In this document: positions 16,077 through 25,048 of the stretch, piece after piece
Layout: each line of letters begins with the position of its first letter
How positions within the stretch are numbered: the stretch's first letter is position 1
DNA from: a virus
Reading direction: 5' to 3' (one strand)
Length of the DNA stretch: 53,883 nt
IMG/VR virus record: IMGVR_UViG_3300031951_015240
Coordinates: 1 to 53,883 of that record
The notes under the pieces: generated by a model
The model's input: only the letters and a program-made list of their open reading frames with translations
What the model was told of the DNA's origin: nothing
Databases searched by the model: none
Program-made: the position numbers and the translations under genes

Positions 16077-17388
16077 GAAATTCTTTTAACCATTCACTAT
16101 ATTTTACATTATTTTTTCTAATTTTTATTATACGTTCTGCTTTTATTTTGTATTTTTTTTCTTCTTGTCCCATTCCAGATAATATTAAATTCCAACTTCT
16201 GGCCGGAAAAATATTATTTTTCCTATGAGTTTCTATATTTAATTTTTTAAAATGATCCCAATATTCATTAGAGTTTTTTGAAAATTTATAATATGTAGTA
16301 ATAAAGTCTGTAACAGCATCAAATTCTCTGTTATAATCATTGTTATACTCATCCACGGTTATTTCATTTTTTAACAGACGATCTAATAATTTAATACCAT
16401 AAGTTGCAAGATATAATCCTGTAGCTTCTATAGGTTCAATAAAATAAGAACTTAAACCAATTGAATAAATCGACTTGTTTCCTTGTTTTCTAAAATGTTT
16501 TATATTCCTACCAGTAATCATTTTAACTTCAACAATTTTAGATTCGTCTATTTTGTAACCAAGTCTAGACTCCACAAAATTTATGTATTCTTGTTTAGTG
16601 TCGTAACGATCATCATGTACGTGACCAAATGTTATAACATCTTTCAATGGTATAGTCCATATCCAACCATGCGTCACCGCGGTAATTGTTGTATAAGGTT
16701 GTTGTTGATTCTCTTTATCGGAATATTCAGCTCGATAAACAAAAGCTTTATTATTAGGTATAATGTGTTTAATACTTTTGAAATTTTCTTTATCAGTTTT
16801 ATTGATTAATGTTTTGGAGAATCCTGTGGCATCTATGATGTGATCATCTTCAATTTCATCAACATCTGTTATAGTTTTACGTATTACTTTTAAATTTTTA
16901 AAATTTTCAAAAATTTTATCCAAGTACTTACACAATTCTCTTACATCAAAATTTGTTGCAAAATCTGGAAAATCATCATTCTCCAACATATATTCTAATG
17001 TTTCGGGATAAGCTTCTAAAATATTTGGTGGAATTTGATTATTTTTTAAGTACCACTCCAAATCCAAACAATTTTCATCTGTGGATCCAAATGGATGAAA
17101 AAAAGATTTTTGTGTTGGTGACCAATTTTCAAACATTGCTCCAATTTTTAAATTTGCATTACAATGTAATATCATATCTTGAACAGATACTCCCAACTCA
17201 GCTAAAAATCTTTGAACTTGTGGTACTGTTGCTTCACCAACACCTATGGGCTGGTTGACTTCTGGATAAATCCATGTCACCTGCATATCAGGATATTTTT
17301 TGCAAAAATATAAAACAGTTAAATAACCTGAAGTTCCTGCACCAACGACTGTAATTCTTCTTGTGATTGTATTTTCCTGTAATGCCAT
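16045..17388 (-). CDS. Flavin-dependent tryptophan-halogenase-like enzyme
   Basis: A 447-residue flavin-dependent halogenase homologue with all hallmark residues. The FAD motif is GAGTSG at 16-21, catalytic Lys is K81, the family signature GWxWxIP appears as GWIWTIP at 241-247, and E321 lies in EPIEATGL. Known members chlorinate or brominate tryptophan and other aromatic substrates using FADH2, O2 and halide. Homologues are known from marine T4-like phages, but their natural substrate there is unclear. It overlaps the transketolase PP gene by 70 bases and the PYR gene by 32, so the three form one translational group. Bromide and chloride are abundant in seawater, which fits. Confidence 0.9.
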   Translation of the reverse strand: MALQENTITRRITVVGAGTSGYLTVLYFCKKYPDMQVTWIYPEVNQPIGVGEATVPQVQRFLAELGVSVQDMILHCNANLKIGAMFENWSPTQKSFFHPFGSTDENCLDLEWYLKNNQIPPNILEAYPETLEYMLENDDFPDFATNFDVRELCKYLDKIFENFKNLKVIRKTITDVDEIEDDHIIDATGFSKTLINKTDKENFKSIKHIIPNNKAFVYRAEYSDKENQQQPYTTITAVTHGWIWTIPLKDVITFGHVHDDRYDTKQEYINFVESRLGYKIDESKIVEVKMITGRNIKHFRKQGNKSIYSIGLSSYFIEPIEATGLYLATYGIKLLDRLLKNEITVDEYNNDYNREFDAVTDFITTYYKFSKNSNEYWDHFKKLNIETHRKNNIFPARSWNLILSGMGQEEKKYKIKAERIIKIRKNNVKYSEWLKEFHEKNSTSISK

Positions 17389-18002
17389 TTTTTTATATCC
17401 TTTTCCATGCTTGGTATTCCATTACCTTTAATTGTTTTCATAATAAAAACTTTAGGCTTTTTACCAATACTAAAATTGTTCAAATCATGAAATACTTCCC
17501 AATTATATCCTCTAAACATGTCTACGATAGGATCAGTATTAATTATATCTTTTGTATACCCCGTTACTTGAGTTCCATTATAATCAACTGTTACTAAAAC
17601 ATTCTTTAAACAATTTTGTCCTATAAACTGTATTGCTTCAAGTGTTGGTCCCATTTGTAAAGTTGCATCAGATAGATTTACCCAAACTAATTTTTCTGTA
17701 GTTAGAGCTATGCCTGCTGCTATACCCAATGAATCTCCCATAGTTTCTTCAGAAAAATCTACAAAATCAACTTCACTCATTTTTAAAACAGGACTTAATT
17801 TATGTATATCATCCAAATATCCCATTTTTTTCCATATTATATAATAGGCTTGAGCTCCAAAAGGTTTTCCTATTATTATTTTATCGTCAGGTGTTACTAA
17901 TTTTTCACTAAACAACTCCTCAATATAGTCCGACATTGATAAAGCTGAAGGTATATGAGCAACATCTTTTTCAAAAGAATATTCTAAAATTTCTTTTTTC
18001 AT
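17319..18002 (-). CDS. Transketolase-like diphosphate-binding (PP) subunit, altered motifs
   Basis: A 227-residue protein matching the N-terminal thiamine-diphosphate domain of transketolase. ETMGDSLGIAAGIAL (86-100) equals the TGSLGxG helix region, and IKKWHYRKI near the end equals the WH region. The thiamine motif GDG...N is changed to SDA (111-113) with N142 kept 30 residues later, so the Mg-binding Asp and Asn remain. The usual SKGH segment with an active-site His is replaced by GKPFG (45-49). It likely pairs with 15597-16076. The changes suggest a divergent substrate or weakened activity. Confidence 0.75.
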   Translation of the reverse strand: MKKEILEYSFEKDVAHIPSALSMSDYIEELFSEKLVTPDDKIIIGKPFGAQAYYIIWKKMGYLDDIHKLSPVLKMSEVDFVDFSEETMGDSLGIAAGIALTTEKLVWVNLSDATLQMGPTLEAIQFIGQNCLKNVLVTVDYNGTQVTGYTKDIINTDPIVDMFRGYNWEVFHDLNNFSIGKKPKVFIMKTIKGNGIPSMEKDIKKWHYRKIQSQEELQSLVQELQVI

Positions 18003-18799
18003 GAATATAAATCTCTTATATTTTTATAATAATCTTTAATATTGGTTATTTTCAAATTTAAAATTTGTTCTATTAATAATTTATATTTTTTGTAAGTTTC
18101 TGGATATAAATCTTCCAAATCAATAAAACAACCATCATAATCCAAATCATCGTAGTGTATTATTTGTGTTTTTTCTGTTATAGGCTTTAAACAGTGGTTG
18201 GCTCCTATATTCTGTTCAATTAATTTTAATCCAGAATTGTCTATTCTTTTGGATATAAAACTATCAGCCATTTTACTTTCTAAAAAACTTATATCGGAAA
18301 AATCTATATCATATAGAAATTTGTTTTTATGGTTTAATATCTGTATCCAATTATAATACAAATTTCCCTCTGGAACATAAGTATTCTTCGACTCATGTTT
18401 TTTAACCCAATTGGGTATTGTTTCTACTAGTACAATATTATCTAAAGGATCAAAATCAAAGTTTAACGGTTTTAAAAATAAAGTGTCAACATCAACGTAA
18501 ACTAGATAATCATAAGAATTTAATAAAGTTTTGGAAAAAAAATATTTTGTATACAATCTTAAATAAAAAGAGTCATCACCATCTCTCTCGTTAAAAATAT
18601 CAATTTCTTGAATATTTACATTTAATTTTTTTAAATGTTTTTTTGTTTCGTCACTAATAGTATTACTTGTAAAACAACCACAGTACACATCAATATCAGG
18701 TAAATGTTCTCTGATGCTAGTTGAAAGTATTATAGACAATTTTTCGTAATTTAATTTTTTTTTATTTTCAACCGAAAACACTATCGCATAGTTATACAT
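17999..18799 (-). CDS. Glycosyltransferase, GT8-like (GT-A fold)
   Basis: A 266-residue cytosolic protein with YLVYVDVDTLFLKPL near residue 100. This is the DxD metal and nucleotide-sugar motif of GT-A transferases, in the form typical of GT8 and related families. The N-terminus lacks a signal peptide. A later His (QIIHYDD) could be the second metal ligand. It overlaps the transketolase gene by ATGA and the U32-like gene by 8 bases. It probably transfers a sugar to a glycan or protein acceptor made by this cluster; donor and acceptor are unknown. Confidence 0.75.
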   Translation of the reverse strand: MYNYAIVFSVENKKKLNYEKLSIILSTSIREHLPDIDVYCGCFTSNTISDETKKHLKKLNVNIQEIDIFNERDGDDSFYLRLYTKYFFSKTLLNSYDYLVYVDVDTLFLKPLNFDFDPLDNIVLVETIPNWVKKHESKNTYVPEGNLYYNWIQILNHKNKFLYDIDFSDISFLESKMADSFISKRIDNSGLKLIEQNIGANHCLKPITEKTQIIHYDDLDYDGCFIDLEDLYPETYKKYKLLIEQILNLKITNIKDYYKNIRDLYS

Positions 18800-19652
18800 G
18801 TATAGATTTTATTTCTCTTAAATGTTTTGGTAATTGATGTTCGAAATCAATATCTTCTAAATCTCTACCACTAATTTTAAAGTTTCTTACTCCAGCATCA
18901 TAAAATCTTTGTAAATTATTGACCAGAAGATCACCTTGAATACAATTCGGTTCTTTTTTAATTGGACCAGATTTTAGTTTAGGTTTTATTTCGACTTGAT
19001 AACTAAGTTCGTGTTGTTTTTCCCAAGGAAATTCTATAATAGAATTTAAATGTGATATTTGTGCAAAATGTTCGGAGTAAAATTGGCAAGTGACATTACA
19101 GTTGTCATTAACCAGTATTTCATATTTGGATGCGTCTAACTTATTTTCATACATTAGAGGTAATATATTATCTAAATGACTATATTTTGGTACAATTATA
19201 TCATATTTTTCTTCAAGTTCTTTATAATATCCCTCAAAATTTAATTGATCGGTAGTCGGATGACCAGTGATACTATAAGTTAATTTAAATTCTGGAAAAT
19301 TTTTACGTAAATATCTTCTTAATGTTTCACTTACTAAAATAACACCATGCAATTTATTTGGATTATTCGAATAAACCATTTCCAACAAATAATTTCCAAC
19401 TTCATCTCCAACATCAATTATGACTTGATTGGTAAAACCTAAATCTAATCCAAATTTTTGTTGATTGTAAGTATCTATTATATTTTGAGTTAATTCTATA
19501 TTTCTATTAATTCTGCCGCCATTCCAAATACAACTATTAGGCATATCATAATAAATCATTTGTAGACCATCAATTAAAGACCTATTTTTAACATTAAACA
19601 TCAATATGTTTTTATATTTTTGTACAGCTCCTCCGACCTTTACTGTAATCAT
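18792..19652 (-). CDS. U32-like protein with four conserved cysteines (paralogue 2)
   Basis: A 286-residue soluble protein that resembles the peptidase U32 / UbiU-UbiV / TrhP group: a DAGVRNFKISGRDLED segment near the end matches the family's AGxxxxKIEGR, and the layout suggests a TIM barrel. Cysteines C41 (in CIWNGGRINR), C185 and C189 (NDNCNVTC) and C237 match those of the paralogue at 21899-22732 and could hold a 4Fe-4S cluster, as in UbiU/V. UbiU/V-type proteins take part in O2-independent hydroxylation; a peptidase role is less supported. The family call is from motif memory. Both copies sit in the same operon as radical SAM and sugar genes. Confidence 0.6.
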   Translation of the reverse strand: MITVKVGGAVQKYKNILMFNVKNRSLIDGLQMIYYDMPNSCIWNGGRINRNIELTQNIIDTYNQQKFGLDLGFTNQVIIDVGDEVGNYLLEMVYSNNPNKLHGVILVSETLRRYLRKNFPEFKLTYSITGHPTTDQLNFEGYYKELEEKYDIIVPKYSHLDNILPLMYENKLDASKYEILVNDNCNVTCQFYSEHFAQISHLNSIIEFPWEKQHELSYQVEIKPKLKSGPIKKEPNCIQGDLLVNNLQRFYDAGVRNFKISGRDLEDIDFEHQLPKHLREIKSIHV

Positions 19653-19653
19653 T

Positions 19654-20235
19654 TTACTTTCCTAAAAGCATTAATTTTGGTAAAGTCATTTTTGTTAGTT
19701 TATAATGAACTATACCAATATTAAAGTTTAAAATATTATTAATTGTAGTATTTACAAATTCATCTACAAATAGATAATTATCTTCAAACTCTATGTTTGT
19801 AAAATCATTTTTGAGCATTCTCTGTTGTATTCTATCGAAACGCATTTTATCAATATCATACTTATTATCGGATATAATAGTGCCAATACGTAATATCATC
19901 CAATTTTCACATTTATTCATTATATAATTTTCAATGTAAAGTTTACACAAATTATAACAAGTTGTTCCCGAATGATTTAAATCAATATCATTCACACCAG
20001 TGGTACTAGCAAAAATAATAGGGTTTGAATAGGAGTCTATTTTATTAATTGTATTTTTTACATAATTGTGCATAACTTGAGAATCGTTTTTATCCAAAGT
20101 AGAACCCGTAAACGTAGGACTGCCCATAAGAAAAAGTATATCACTACCATTCACATCTTCTTGCCATTTTATTTCTGTTCTTTCTCTCAATTTTTTAGAA
20201 AGAAAACCGTTCCAACCTGTCAAAGACACTTTCAT
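19654..20235 (-). CDS. Short SDR-like NAD(P)-dependent epimerase/reductase
   Basis: A 193-residue protein with an N-terminal GWNGFLS (a variant GxxGxxG), IIFASTTGV (active-site Ser/Thr strand) and YNLCK (YxxxK). It is shorter than canonical extended SDRs and lacks most of the C-terminal lobe, like the protein at 15016-15612, with which it shares general form. Likely an NDP-sugar reductase or epimerase. It begins with an ATGA overlap with the 2OG oxygenase gene and ends one base before the U32-like gene starts. Confidence 0.7.
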   Translation of the reverse strand: MKVSLTGWNGFLSKKLRERTEIKWQEDVNGSDILFLMGSPTFTGSTLDKNDSQVMHNYVKNTINKIDSYSNPIIFASTTGVNDIDLNHSGTTCYNLCKLYIENYIMNKCENWMILRIGTIISDNKYDIDKMRFDRIQQRMLKNDFTNIEFEDNYLFVDEFVNTTINNILNFNIGIVHYKLTKMTLPKLMLLGK

Positions 20236-20834
20236 TTTTTCTTAGACAATTGTTTAATCATTTTAATACCTCTCAATTCAAAGTTTGCAGCTATAGAATA
20301 TCTAGGTATATCGGTTTTATTTTGCCTTATGCCGTGTTGTAACCAACTAGGGAAAAAAATTAAATCACCAGTTCTACCATCAAATTCAAAATATCTATTT
20401 TCATGGCGCCTCGATTCGGATAGTGGTTGTGTTTGCCAAATTAATTCAATGGGATTTCCAAAATATAAATTTCCCATTTGAGAACTTTCTTTTTGAACAT
20501 AAAAAACAGCTGATATAATTGCAGGTCCATCAACATCCAAATCATGTGGTCTATCATGATGTCTATCATGTCTATTAGCCCACATACTTGTCATTTCAAT
20601 TGGAAAATGATTGGAATAATTTAATAATTTCCAATAGTTGTTTACACTATCATTCATAAATTTTACTATTGGACTGAATACTTCTTGTTTGTGTAAATCT
20701 TCTCCTACTTCTCCAGTTTTACATTGTTTTTTTAAATAGTTCTCAATGTGTTCTATCACTTTATCTTTATTCCAATCGACATTTATTTTTTCAACTAAAA
20801 CATTAATTGGAAACAATGAAATTATTTCTGACAT
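20232..20834 (-). CDS. 2OG-Fe(II) oxygenase-like protein
   Basis: A 200-residue protein from ATG 20834, with AGGA upstream; an in-frame TTG three codons earlier is less likely. The core VFYVQ...NLYFGNP followed by GDLIFFPSWLQHGIRQN and PRYSIAANF closely follows phage and bacterial 2-oxoglutarate-dependent oxygenases of the kind common in marine T4-like phages. The His in WLQHGI and Arg in PRYS would be the distal iron ligand and 2OG-binding residue. The proximal pair lies in a His/Asp-rich stretch (HHDRPHDLDVDG) that does not align neatly with HxD or HxH. It probably hydroxylates a protein, sugar or small molecule. Confidence 0.75.
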   Translation of the reverse strand: MSEIISLFPINVLVEKINVDWNKDKVIEHIENYLKKQCKTGEVGEDLHKQEVFSPIVKFMNDSVNNYWKLLNYSNHFPIEMTSMWANRHDRHHDRPHDLDVDGPAIISAVFYVQKESSQMGNLYFGNPIELIWQTQPLSESRRHENRYFEFDGRTGDLIFFPSWLQHGIRQNKTDIPRYSIAANFELRGIKMIKQLSKKK

Positions 20835-20846
20835 AATTATCAATCC

Positions 20847-21920
20847 TCATTTGGGTTTTCTACTTAAGTAAAAATCGCCGCCACAATAATCCCAACGGCA
20901 TATTGTGCCAGTTTTATATAATAAAGTTAATTTTGTTACCCCAATTTCATCATGTACTAAATTTGTATATGCTTTTTCTGGAGAACTTTCTCGTATGTAG
21001 TTTGTCATATGAATACCACAATTAAAAACATTACCATCACCATTAATTGTTATACTTTCATTACCGGCTGCACAATGCCAACCTCTAGCATCTATACCGA
21101 ATTTAAATAAATCATTCGTGGTATACTCAACATCATCTATAAGATATTTCTGTTCTGTTTTATTATATTTTTTATAAAACTCCATATGTTTAGCTTCGAT
21201 TTCTGGAGGGTATTTGTAGTGACAAAATCCATATATCATTTCACTATTAACAATTTTATCATATTTCAGATAATCTACAATACTACTATAGAACTCATCT
21301 GGATATATTTCAATAATTTCTCCATTATAAAATAAATGAGTTCTCTCCACATTCTCCAACATGATATCTAAATTATGAATCTCCACATTCATTTCTTTTA
21401 AAAGATTCCAATTGTGATTAAAATTATTAAATTTTTTTAATCTTTTTAATTCCAAGTAATGAAAGCTTACATTAAAAAGGTCACAATATGGTAGTATTTC
21501 TTTTAACTTTGATTCTTTTAAAGTCAAATTGGTTTGCATCTCATTAGACGCAATAATATTTGTTTGTTTTCCCTTATCATGAATATACTTCAGAATATCA
21601 ACTATCTTAGGATGTGTTGTTGGTTCTCCACCATGATAGTAAAACAGAACAGACTTTAATTTATTTTTTTGTAAGAATTCAAATATCTTATCAATCGTTT
21701 TTATAATATCTTCGTATTTGTAATGTTTACCACTATGCCAGTGACAATAATTACATTTGAGGTCGCACGCTTCAGTAATTCTAAATGTAACGACATACTT
21801 AGACTCCATTATTGAACTGTTGTTTAATTGTAAAACCTTGTAAGAACATTTAGGCTTTATTTGCCCAACTTGCATGTCCTCTTTTTTTCTAACTACTTTT
21901 ATTTTTTCCCAGTTGGCCAT
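20847..21920 (-). CDS. Radical SAM enzyme with C-terminal cysteine domain
   Basis: A 357-residue radical SAM protein. The cluster motif CxxxCxxC is at C52, C56 and C59 (ACDLKCNYC), and YYHGGEPTTHP is the SAM-binding GGE motif. C-terminal cysteines in CAAGNESITINGDGNVFNC and CRWDYCGGD suggest an auxiliary SPASM or twitch-type Fe-S site, typical of enzymes acting on peptides. The N-terminal about 45 residues precede the barrel; internal starts at residue 16 (with GAGG upstream) or 38 are possible. Its start overlaps the U32-like gene by 22 bases. It is one of eight radical SAM genes here; substrate unknown. Confidence 0.88.
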   Translation of the reverse strand: MANWEKIKVVRKKEDMQVGQIKPKCSYKVLQLNNSSIMESKYVVTFRITEACDLKCNYCHWHSGKHYKYEDIIKTIDKIFEFLQKNKLKSVLFYYHGGEPTTHPKIVDILKYIHDKGKQTNIIASNEMQTNLTLKESKLKEILPYCDLFNVSFHYLELKRLKKFNNFNHNWNLLKEMNVEIHNLDIMLENVERTHLFYNGEIIEIYPDEFYSSIVDYLKYDKIVNSEMIYGFCHYKYPPEIEAKHMEFYKKYNKTEQKYLIDDVEYTTNDLFKFGIDARGWHCAAGNESITINGDGNVFNCGIHMTNYIRESSPEKAYTNLVHDEIGVTKLTLLYKTGTICRWDYCGGDFYLSRKPK

Positions 21921-22732
21921 TTTACAATATTAACAGATTTGCTATTTAAAACGAATCTCATTAATTCTCCATAGTATTCATCATCTTTCATTTCTCTACC
22001 AGTAATTTTAAAACTCCTAACTCCATCTTTTATTAATTTTTCCATCGCTAATGGTTTTATATCCATACATTCATATTTACTATCTTTGTTGAAATCAAAC
22101 TTAGGAAGCCAACATTCTTCCACTTCCTTACTATACGGTCTACCGGCGGTATTTTCATCTGCAATTGCCTTGAAGTGTGCATCCCAATGTTTACATCCAT
22201 AAACACAAGTATCATTCAGCATTACTTCCCACTTTGTTTTGTCCAGTTCGTTAGACCTAGGATCAAATATGTGTTCAAACCTAGGAACGATCCAATCATA
22301 ATTTTCTTCCAATTTTTTATAAAATTCTATATCTTTATCTTGTAAAGGTATGTTTAATAGTCCCATTCCAGTAATACTGTAAATTAAATCGTATAATGGA
22401 AATTTTTCTCTAACATATTTTCTCAAGTCATCATTCACAATAATTAAAGCATTTCCTTTTTTGTGAAATTTCTCCAGTAAATGATTTCCCAATTCGTCAG
22501 TCAAATCAATATTATGATTACTAAATGTTAAAGCAATCTTGATATTCTTACTATAATAATATTCTATCAAATTATCTTTATAATAAACATCCCTGTTTAT
22601 TCTACCTCCATTCCATTTACATTTATTAATGCCGTCATAAACCACCAACTCTTTAGAATCGACTATGTTTTGACTTAAAAATTTTATTAAGGGAACAAAC
22701 TTACTAAAAGCTCCGGCTAAAAGATATCTCAT
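21899..22732 (-). CDS. U32-like protein with four conserved cysteines (paralogue 1)
   Basis: A 277-residue paralogue of 18792-19652. Shared blocks are CxWNGGRINR (here C38), LRKYVREKFP...LIYSITG, a VPRFEH segment, LNDTCVYGC (C176, C180), C222 and DGVRSFKITGRE. This copy has an extra Cys at 207. The C-terminal block resembles the KIEGR region of U32/UbiU-type proteins, and four conserved cysteines suggest an Fe-S cluster. It lies between two radical SAM genes. It could be an Fe-S oxygen-transfer or hydroxylation component or a scaffold; peptidase activity is not supported by visible catalytic residues. Confidence 0.6.
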   Translation of the reverse strand: MRYLLAGAFSKFVPLIKFLSQNIVDSKELVVYDGINKCKWNGGRINRDVYYKDNLIEYYYSKNIKIALTFSNHNIDLTDELGNHLLEKFHKKGNALIIVNDDLRKYVREKFPLYDLIYSITGMGLLNIPLQDKDIEFYKKLEENYDWIVPRFEHIFDPRSNELDKTKWEVMLNDTCVYGCKHWDAHFKAIADENTAGRPYSKEVEECWLPKFDFNKDSKYECMDIKPLAMEKLIKDGVRSFKITGREMKDDEYYGELMRFVLNSKSVNIVKWPTGKK

Positions 22733-22733
22733 A

Positions 22734-23492
22734 TTACATTAGAAAACATTTTGTTTTCGGGCACAATTTGTTGACTTTGATTCTATAACAACAGTTATAC
22801 AAATCTAAGTTGGGTGAGTAGAGGAAGTATTTATCTTTATATAAACAAGGTTTTCCAAAAGTGTTAAAATTAGAATCTATCCAAAGATCACTTCGTTGTT
22901 TACCTAGTCTTTCAATATCTTCAAATTTAATTATTTTTCGATACATTAAATTGTTTTTTAAAGAAAGATATTGTGCGAGTAAAGTATCACTATGACCATC
23001 ACCAAAGTCTGTTACTGGAGTTAAAAATAAATTGTCGTGGTCTAAAGATTTTTTTACTGCAAAATAATAATCTATAGCTTCTTTACCGGTGTACATCACA
23101 TCTATAGTTTTAATATTAACTTTAGTATCTTTTAATCCCTGAACTATATCTTCTATAGACGTTTCTGTAGGATGAACACTTATATTAATTTTAAATGGAT
23201 CTTTTATTTTTTGAATTGTTTTTCTACTATAACTACTGAAGTTCGTCTGTATAACAAATGGAATATTATATTCATTAAATGTTTTTATTATAAAATTTAT
23301 TTTTGGATGAACAAATGGTTCCCCTCCAAAAATAAATATTTCTACACCGGGATATGTCTCACCTAATTTTTTTATAAAATCTTTTATTTTTTCTTCAGTC
23401 AATTCTGGTCGCATACTAGGATCCAAATTTGTACAATACTCACATTTATAATTACATTTAAGTGTAATTTCCCATTCAACAATCTTACTCAT
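22734..23492 (-). CDS. Radical SAM enzyme, short, with terminal cysteine cluster
   Basis: A 252-residue radical SAM protein with C13, C17 and C20 (KCNYKCEYC) and FIFGGEPFVHP as the GGE motif. The C-terminus has a compact cysteine set: KPCLY, YNCCYR, KLCPKTKC, which would fit a small SPASM or twitch-like auxiliary cluster. It is shorter than most SPASM enzymes. The next radical SAM gene upstream overlaps it by 8 bases and the U32-like gene follows after one base. Likely a peptide- or sugar-modifying enzyme; substrate unknown. Confidence 0.88.
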   Translation of the reverse strand: MSKIVEWEITLKCNYKCEYCTNLDPSMRPELTEEKIKDFIKKLGETYPGVEIFIFGGEPFVHPKINFIIKTFNEYNIPFVIQTNFSSYSRKTIQKIKDPFKINISVHPTETSIEDIVQGLKDTKVNIKTIDVMYTGKEAIDYYFAVKKSLDHDNLFLTPVTDFGDGHSDTLLAQYLSLKNNLMYRKIIKFEDIERLGKQRSDLWIDSNFNTFGKPCLYKDKYFLYSPNLDLYNCCYRIKVNKLCPKTKCFLM

Positions 23493-24387
23493 TTTTAATT
23501 TTTAATTGTTTTAAAAGACCATCACAATTGCAAGCTTTATGTGGACAAACCATAGGAACAGTTTTGGTTATATTTTTAAAAAAATCTCTATTGCTTATGA
23601 GATTAATATTATCAGTTTTTGGCATACAAAATTTAACAACGTTACCTCTAACGTCAATTTCATAATTATTGTTGTAACAATTCCATCCTTTAAAATTGGT
23701 TAATTTATCCCTAAATATAATATAATCATTAAAAAAATCATCATCATATTTTAATTCTTTTTCATACGACTCTAAAAAAGAAAAATATTCCCAAAAATCT
23801 TTTCTATAGTTAAACAATTTAGTGATACTATTACCATATAAAAAGTGTGGATGTATTTTTAAATTGGGTATTTTTTCCAAAGTTTCAAACATATTTTTTA
23901 TTTTTGGCCATAAACTTTTATCATGGTGAAGCATAACATTCACTTTACATTTATAACCTCTACCCAGCATATGATGTATATTATTGAGAAATCTATTTTC
24001 ATCCGTACAATCGGCCGGGTGGTAACTGAATAGGAAAGCCAGTTTATCATAATGTGGGTGAAGTGTCAAATCCTTTTCAGCATTTGTTACAACATAAACC
24101 CAATTAAATTTCTCCATTTTACTGATTGAGTCTAAAATATGGTAATAATAAGGACCTAAAGTTGGTTCGCCACCCAACAAACCCAAATTAAAATTCAAAC
24201 TACTTCGATTTAAAGCATCCAATACAGCATCAATTGTTTTTTTACTAGATAGTTTACCCCATTCTTTACCATACTCATTTCTAGCGTAACAATAAGAACA
24301 CTTGAGTTGACAAATAGTAAGACTATCCCAATGAATATTAATATGATCCGGATCTTGATCTTTATGATGTTGTATTTTGTATTTCAT
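23485..24387 (-). CDS. Radical SAM enzyme (paralogue of 30978-31826)
   Basis: A 300-residue radical SAM protein with C26, C30 and C33 (ICQLKCSYC) and LGLLGGEPTLGP. The C-terminal region, CYNNNYEIDVRGNVVKFC then CPHKACNCDG, has the same layout as in 30978-31826, which has CLP...NNVVKNVC and CPKEVCEGG, so these two are likely related copies within the operon. The final cysteines suggest a second Fe-S cluster. It overlaps the GT2 gene upstream by 26 bases. Confidence 0.88.
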   Translation of the reverse strand: MKYKIQHHKDQDPDHINIHWDSLTICQLKCSYCYARNEYGKEWGKLSSKKTIDAVLDALNRSSLNFNLGLLGGEPTLGPYYYHILDSISKMEKFNWVYVVTNAEKDLTLHPHYDKLAFLFSYHPADCTDENRFLNNIHHMLGRGYKCKVNVMLHHDKSLWPKIKNMFETLEKIPNLKIHPHFLYGNSITKLFNYRKDFWEYFSFLESYEKELKYDDDFFNDYIIFRDKLTNFKGWNCYNNNYEIDVRGNVVKFCMPKTDNINLISNRDFFKNITKTVPMVCPHKACNCDGLLKQLKIKNE

Positions 24388-25048
24388 AATTTTTTAAAAA
24401 GTCCAAAGATGCCGTTACGTTTATACTTTTTTTTGTTCCAGGAAAAGAAATATTATCATTACCATCTTTTGTTTGGTAGTAAAATACTTTATTGGTCATT
24501 CTAAATTTCTTCGACTTTTGTGAAGCGTGATAGACCAGTCTAATATCATTATGAATATTGTTATCTATTCCAAAATAAAAATCTTCAATTACACTTCTTT
24601 TAAATATAAATTGTCCTAATTGTAAATGTTCTAAGTTTAATTTATTTAAAAATTCACATTTATCGTGTATAACTTCATCTTTAAACAAATTTATTATTTC
24701 AAAAGTATTATCTGGCTTATAGGTAGGACAATAATTTCCAGCTATAATATCAGCATCAAAACTTTGTTCGAAAAATTGCTTCCTCAAATAGTCATCATCT
24801 TCCAAAAAATAAATATATTTTCCTTTAGACTTAAGAAATAAAAATTCATATACACTTGATATATTATTAAATTTTTCATAATAATAATTTACATTAGTAT
24901 TTTCAATTTCTTTTATATCAGAACTATCATTATTTACAATTACTTCTATTTTTGGAGTTAAATATGATAAAATTGAATTTAAACTTCTTTCAAAAAGTTT
25001 AGGCCTATTATGCGTAAGTATTAAAATAGATAAATCAATGTTTACCAT
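24362..25048 (-). CDS. Family 2 glycosyltransferase
   Basis: A 228-residue GT2 domain: LSILILTHNRPKLFERSLNS at the N-terminus is the nucleotide-binding start of GT2 enzymes, and YIYFLEDDDYLRK near residue 75-85 is the DxD metal site. There is no transmembrane segment, so it is a soluble transferase. It lies between radical SAM genes, overlapping one by 26 bases and the other by 7. It probably adds a sugar to a surface glycan or to a protein; the donor cannot be told. Confidence 0.85.
   Translation of the reverse strand: MVNIDLSILILTHNRPKLFERSLNSILSYLTPKIEVIVNNDSSDIKEIENTNVNYYYEKFNNISSVYEFLFLKSKGKYIYFLEDDDYLRKQFFEQSFDADIIAGNYCPTYKPDNTFEIINLFKDEVIHDKCEFLNKLNLEHLQLGQFIFKRSVIEDFYFGIDNNIHNDIRLVYHASQKSKKFRMTNKVFYYQTKDGNDNISFPGTKKSINVTASLDFLKNYEIQNTTS

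Noticed and set aside
21899-22732. Reading the U32-like proteins as radical SAM enzymes
   Set aside because: They have CxxxC but no third cysteine two residues later and no GGE motif.
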